Positions 6,277 to 7,183 of a stretch of DNA of 7,183 nucleotides are shown piece after piece. The translations under genes and the position numbers were made by a program. The notes under the pieces were generated by a model. The model saw nothing but the letters and a program-made list of their open reading frames with translations, was not told where the DNA came from and made no database searches. The stretch covers positions 1 through 7,183 of the forward strand of contig JAPKYG010000026.1 of assembly GCA_026394435.1 (NCBI GenBank). The letters run 5' to 3'. Position 1 is the stretch's first letter. Every line of letters begins with the position of its first letter. This stretch comes from Methanobacteriota archaeon. Lineage in GTDB: Archaea > Thermoplasmatota > E2 > DHVEG-1.

Positions 6277-6283
6277 AAAAAAA

Positions 6284-7183
6284 ATGAAAAGAAAAATCAT
6301 AGGAATCTGTATTTGCATGCTGATGATTGGATCGACCCTACCTTTGATATTATCTACTAATGAAAACCATACGAGTGTTCTTGCCAATAATAGCAACAAA
6401 ACAGAGGATTGTGGATGTGAATCACAAAAAATCCTCACCGACCAAAAACTATTGGTGAATCAAAGCCAGTCACCGAAACCAACAATTAACAACGATTTAC
6501 CACCATATTTCAACTGGAGAGATAAGAATGGAACGGATTGGATAACATCTGCAAAAGACCAAGGGAGCTGTGGGAGCTGCTGGGATTTCGCAGCAATGGG
6601 AACACTGGAAAGTATCATACAGATCAGAGAAGGATGTGCCGCCCTTAACCTTGATCTCTCTGAGCAATATGTCCTCTCCTGTCTTACGCATGCGGGAAAT
6701 TGCGCTGCTGGAGGATCGGCGTATAATGCATTTAAATATATTAAATTGAACACCTCTGCAGGGAATTACTGTAACGGAATTATCCCAGAATTTTGCTTCC
6801 CCTATCAAGGCAAAGATGGTGTTCCTTGTGCAAATGCCAGCCCGGATTGGATGGATTTCCTCATCCCAATCTCTACGTACGGATATTGGCTCCCTGATGG
6901 AAGTGTTGAGGACAGAAACGCGATCAAAACCCAGATTTTGGAGTCGGGACCAGTGTGCGCTGGAATGCTGTTTACCATTTATCTTCATGGTCCAAATAAC
7001 CTGGAGGAATGGGGCTATACACATCATAATCCCACGGACTATTATCCCTACCCTGGTCCGATGCAAGGCACCAACCATCTAGTCGTCATCGTTGGATGGA
7101 AGGATGATTCCGCAATCACAAATGGCGGCTACTGGATTGTGAAAAACAGCTTAAGTGAAGAATGGGGCTACAATGGTTTTTTT
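6284..7183 (+). CDS. Secreted papain-family (C1A) cysteine peptidase, 3' end beyond the window
   Basis: The frame is open for 300 codons to the window edge. A signal peptide is clear: MKRK, then a hydrophobic stretch to about residue 24. A short Asn/Ser/Gln-rich pro-segment follows, and the papain domain starts near LPPYFNWRD (72-80). The oxyanion glutamine Q93 and nucleophile C99 lie in QGSCGSCWDF. The catalytic histidine is H265 (TNHLVVIVGW) and the asparagine is N288 (YWIVKNS). C96, C133 (LSEQYVLSC) and C140 correspond to papain C22, C56 and C63, so C96-C140 should form a conserved disulfide. Two details differ from papain: Asp follows CW (usually Ala) and Leu replaces the Trp after NS. 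The enzyme should be exported and digest protein outside the cell. Archaeal members often carry extra C-terminal domains, which cannot be judged here. It is a separate unit from the condensin operon. Confidence 0.93.
   Translation, partial: MKRKIIGICICMLMIGSTLPLILSTNENHTSVLANNSNKTEDCGCESQKILTDQKLLVNQSQSPKPTINNDLPPYFNWRDKNGTDWITSAKDQGSCGSCWDFAAMGTLESIIQIREGCAALNLDLSEQYVLSCLTHAGNCAAGGSAYNAFKYIKLNTSAGNYCNGIIPEFCFPYQGKDGVPCANASPDWMDFLIPISTYGYWLPDGSVEDRNAIKTQILESGPVCAGMLFTIYLHGPNNLEEWGYTHHNPTDYYPYPGPMQGTNHLVVIVGWKDDSAITNGGYWIVKNSLSEEWGYNGFF

Noticed and set aside
6497..7078. A 193-codon open frame on the minus strand
   Set aside because: It lies entirely opposite the C1A peptidase, whose catalytic motifs prove the + strand frame. 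The minus-strand protein has no recognisable motif.

Overview
The window looks like a piece of archaeal chromosome, most likely euryarchaeal and probably from the Thermoplasmatota side. The support is: TATA boxes of archaeal type (TTTATATA at 88-95 and 6019-6026), the first with a BRE-like element upstream; purine-rich Shine-Dalgarno sites before most genes; a ScpA/ScpB-type condensin; and a secreted papain-family (C1A) peptidase with an MKRKI-type signal peptide. The phylum is an inference from general resemblance.

Layout. Positions 1-171 hold the promoter and leader of a condensin operon. Then come smc (172-3801), scpA (3788-4654, overlapping smc by 14 nt) and scpB (4668-5252, 13 nt after scpA), all on the + strand. 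A strong ribosome-binding site 18 nt after scpB opens an AT-rich 81-codon gene of unknown function (5271-5516). It is followed by a likely 42-codon gene (5578-5706) whose last codons and stop lie inside a perfect 50-bp tandem duplication (5688-5787). Positions 5788-6283 hold no intact gene. This stretch contains a small palindrome, a TATA box at 6019-6026, two start-site-like blocks that resemble the start of the next gene but lack a usable start codon, and a GC-rich inverted repeat. A secreted C1A cysteine peptidase starts at 6284 and runs off the window after 300 codons.

How the genes work together. SMC is the coiled-coil ATPase, ScpA the kleisin bridging the ATPase heads, and ScpB the winged-helix partner that binds ScpA. 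Together they form the archaeal/bacterial-type condensin that organises and helps segregate the chromosome. The tight spacing and overlap imply one transcript and coupled translation. The two small genes may ride on that transcript, but nothing in their sequence ties them to condensin. The peptidase has its own candidate promoter and is a separate unit, presumably for extracellular protein breakdown.

The least explained part is the candidate leader of the peptidase gene (about 6045-6283). It repeats the motif 'Shine-Dalgarno site, short spacer, start-like codon, Lys-Arg-Lys' three times, and only the third copy is intact.
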